From Aurantiochytrium sp. KH105 (taxonomy: Eukaryota; Sar; Bigyra; Thraustochytrida; Thraustochytriidae): DNA of 64,000 nucleotides. How positions within the stretch are numbered: position 1 is the first letter of the stretch; every line of letters begins with the position of its first letter. The position numbers and the translations under genes are program-made. The notes beneath the pieces are model-generated. The model had not been told where the DNA came from. It was given only the letters and a program-made list of their open reading frames with translations, and did not search any database. Where the stretch lies: NCBI GenBank assembly GCA_003116975.1, contig BGKB01000009.1, positions 187,126 through 251,125 of the forward strand, given 5' to 3'. This document shows, in pieces, positions 62,091-64,000 of the stretch.

Positions 62091-63980
62091 TTGTTGTAAC
62101 TGTTGCTGTTGTGACTGTTGCTGTAGCTGCTGCGGCATTTCAAGAACGCTATCTGTTGTGCGATGCTGGCGTGGAATTCGACCAGCATCACGAGATTGCA
62201 GACGAGCGAACGATTTCTCGGTATGAATGCTCTGCAGACTCTGCGTCGTACGAATCATGTGTGCAGCAAGACGCTGAGCAATATCAGTCTCCTCGCAAGC
62301 GGCGAGCTGCGCCTTTGCCGCCACGGCGACCGCCTGTTCTGCGGCAGAGACGCCCACGTTACCGAGAGGCTGCGTGTCGCCCGCGCGGACTTTTCTTGGC
62401 CCTGTGCTCTCGACACGGGGCGGGACGAGATAGTGGAATCGGTGCAACTCGACAATAAAGCCGCGCTCAAGCAGCCAGATGAGCATTGTCAGCAGCTCCT
62501 CTGAGCTCACACCCATGGAAATACGCGCAGCTTCTTGGACCTGGCGCACTGTTGCTGGACCACTGTCGTCATCACCCGCGGAGAAGAGCGCGAGCACGCG
62601 CACAAGAGACGCAACGCGACGCTGTGACCGACTTGTCGAGCCATTCTTGGATTTTTCGGCGCCAGGCGAAGCGTTTGATGGTTCGTTGCTGGGTTCGTCA
62701 CTGGGAGCGACAGCTTTTGCAAATCGACGTTGAAACTCATAATGCAAAACGGAGGACGAGTCGAGATCCGCACCTGGCGCCGCGCGATAGACGTTGCCAG
62801 GTTCAATCGACTGTACGACACGGGCCCGTCGCCAATAGACTAGATGAGCCGCGAGCCGGAAAACCTCTTCAATGGGTATGCCGAGGTCAAGCGCAGTTTC
62901 TTCAAACGATTTTAGTGGACCATGTCGTCTTGCGTACCGCCATATCCGTTGCAACTGAACAGCAGCATCGCAGCGCGCGAGAGCGGCCGCCTCAGACTCT
63001 TCGTCAACACAAAGCAAGAGCGCGTGATAAGGGCGCAAAGCCTCTGTGGGATGCATGAGCGGGTGCTGCAGCGTCACTGAAAGGCCCACGTGATTGTTGA
63101 GCCGCAGCTGGAACATGCCATGCTCGGACAGGCCAATGAAGATTTGTCGCAATTCCTTGGCCAAGAGGCTGCTCTCCAACATGGCGTCGATCGATGTGTA
63201 GGCGAGGTCCACCATTTTGCGGCGGCGCATTTTGATCTGCTCTGCTTCGTGCATCTTGTTGCCAGCGTGAGCGGAAGCCTTGTGATTCATGGCGGCTTCG
63301 CTAATGTCCATGAGTCCCTGTGCTCGAAGGATCTCGGCTTGCATTACGGCTGAAAGTCCGCCTTCTGCACCTTCCGTCTTTTGAAGTTCCTCTTTGATAG
63401 ACAGCTTGGCCGAGGCCACCATTTTCTGCACCTCTGTACTGATATAGTTGCACTGCTGTTCCTCATAGAGCATGGCATGAGCAACCTTGATGGCTGCACG
63501 CCTGTACATGTCAACAGATTGAGTGTTTCCTGGATACGTGACGCCATAAGTGCGGGCGCCAGGCCGGACGGCAAGTTTAAAGCGCGACTGCTCCAGGATC
63601 TTTTCGGACTCTGCGTCAAGGACAAAAATGAGCGAGAACATGCTCAGCTCATTCAAGTCGTCAGCGCTGGTCTCTGACTCTTTGCTGTTGGTCTCGTTTT
63701 CGCCCTCTTTGCTGGCAGCCGCATGTTTGTCCTTTTCGACGTTGCTAGCGCCCGTGTTGGCGTTTGAGTGGCCGTTTGAATTTGCGCCTGCATTAGCGCT
63801 TGTTGAATTTCCCATGGTGCTACTCTCCGCAACAGGCCCGCCGGTAGTGACACCAGTACCAGCAGCAGCAACACCAGCAGAAGTAGCAGCAGTAGAAGTA
63901 GAAGTAGAAGACGAGTCGATCTTTCCTGTGCTGCTTGCACCCGGCGCAGCGGATCCTGTAGAGGCAGGAGGACCGCTCAT
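61503..63980 (-). CDS. NPRL3: NPRL3-like GATOR1 subunit (start may lie beyond the edge)
   Basis: The frame from the ATG at 63980 gives 825 residues. It is also open upstream to the window edge, so the true start could be earlier. Residues 1-110 are Ser/Thr/Ala/Asn-rich and disordered. LSMFSLIFVLD begins the conserved domain. Family-like stretches follow: FQLRLNNHVGLSVTLQHPLMHPTEALRPYHALLLC (two parts, about 285-325), winged-helix-like HLVYWRRARVV, and the C-terminal RLHPYFHGRHHTREILWREC, which matches NPRL3 (NPR3). NPRL3 with NPRL2 and DEPDC5 forms GATOR1, a GTPase-activating complex for Rag GTPases that restrains TORC1 at the lysosome when amino acids are scarce. The longer size here (human about 570) comes from the N-terminal tail and a Gln-rich insertion (about 615-645). 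Confidence 0.85.
62056..62130. repeat. CAA/CAG (Gln) tract inside the NPRL3-like gene
   Basis: A mixed caa/cag run on the minus strand encoding about 25 residues, nearly all Gln with occasional Leu and Ser, in the disordered insert of the protein. Confidence 0.9.
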
Positions 63981-64000
63981 CGACCCATCGGGCCCACCAA

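Overview
This is a gene-dense, intron-poor nuclear fragment of a protist. Fifteen protein-coding genes are supported. UBR4/BIG, an NPRL3-type GATOR1 subunit, polycystin, importin-alpha-like, RFT1, ABCA and prenylcysteine oxidase genes, spliceosomal introns (two seen, 132 and 100 nt, both GT-AG) and AATAAA signals after some stops make it eukaryotic. GC-rich coding DNA, mostly single-exon genes up to 20.9 kb, many simple repeats in 5' flanks and this gene mix suggest a marine stramenopile, most likely a thraustochytrid (Labyrinthulomycetes). That placement is inference from family content, not from a marker gene. I found no rRNA, tRNA, CRISPR array, transposon or phage gene.

Layout, left to right. 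1-1657 (-): RFT1-like ER membrane protein, running off the left edge just before its C-terminus. 2076-2483 (-): small four-helix membrane protein. 2484-6656: a 4.2-kb stretch with no supportable gene but much simple sequence. 6657-9134 (+): secreted M12B-like zinc metalloprotease with a C-terminal PAN/Apple-like domain. 9852-11798 (+): importin-alpha-like ARM protein. 12167-13567 (-): prenylcysteine oxidase-like flavoprotein. 13712-14758 (-): RBCMT/SETD3-type SET protein with a signal peptide. 15220-16902 (+): aldehyde dehydrogenase in two exons. 17473-19611 (+): second M12B-like protease, a paralogue of the first without the PAN domain. 19817-25738 (-): full-length ABCA transporter. 26721-27338 (-): mitochondrial adrenodoxin-fold protein with no cysteine. 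28157-49087 (-): a 6,976-residue UBR4/BIG protein in one uninterrupted frame, a third of the window. 49802-50347 (+): single-helix orphan. 50683-52263 (-): ankyrin plus leucine-rich-repeat protein. 52973-55813 (+): polycystin-like cation channel. 56402-57790 (-): Ser/Thr kinase. 59566-61297 (+): two-exon orphan. 61503-63980 (-): NPRL3-like protein whose start may lie beyond the right edge.

The genes form no operon or pathway cluster. They alternate strands, with short convergent gaps (about 200-590 bp) and longer divergent gaps (about 460-4,200 bp) rich in tetranucleotide and other short repeats. The clearest unexplained signal is the palindrome TAGGCCTA: six exact copies, all between genes and usually just after a stop codon, twice next to AATAAA. 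The most interesting protein is the cysteine-free ferredoxin-fold protein, which may be a structural respiratory complex I ferredoxin.
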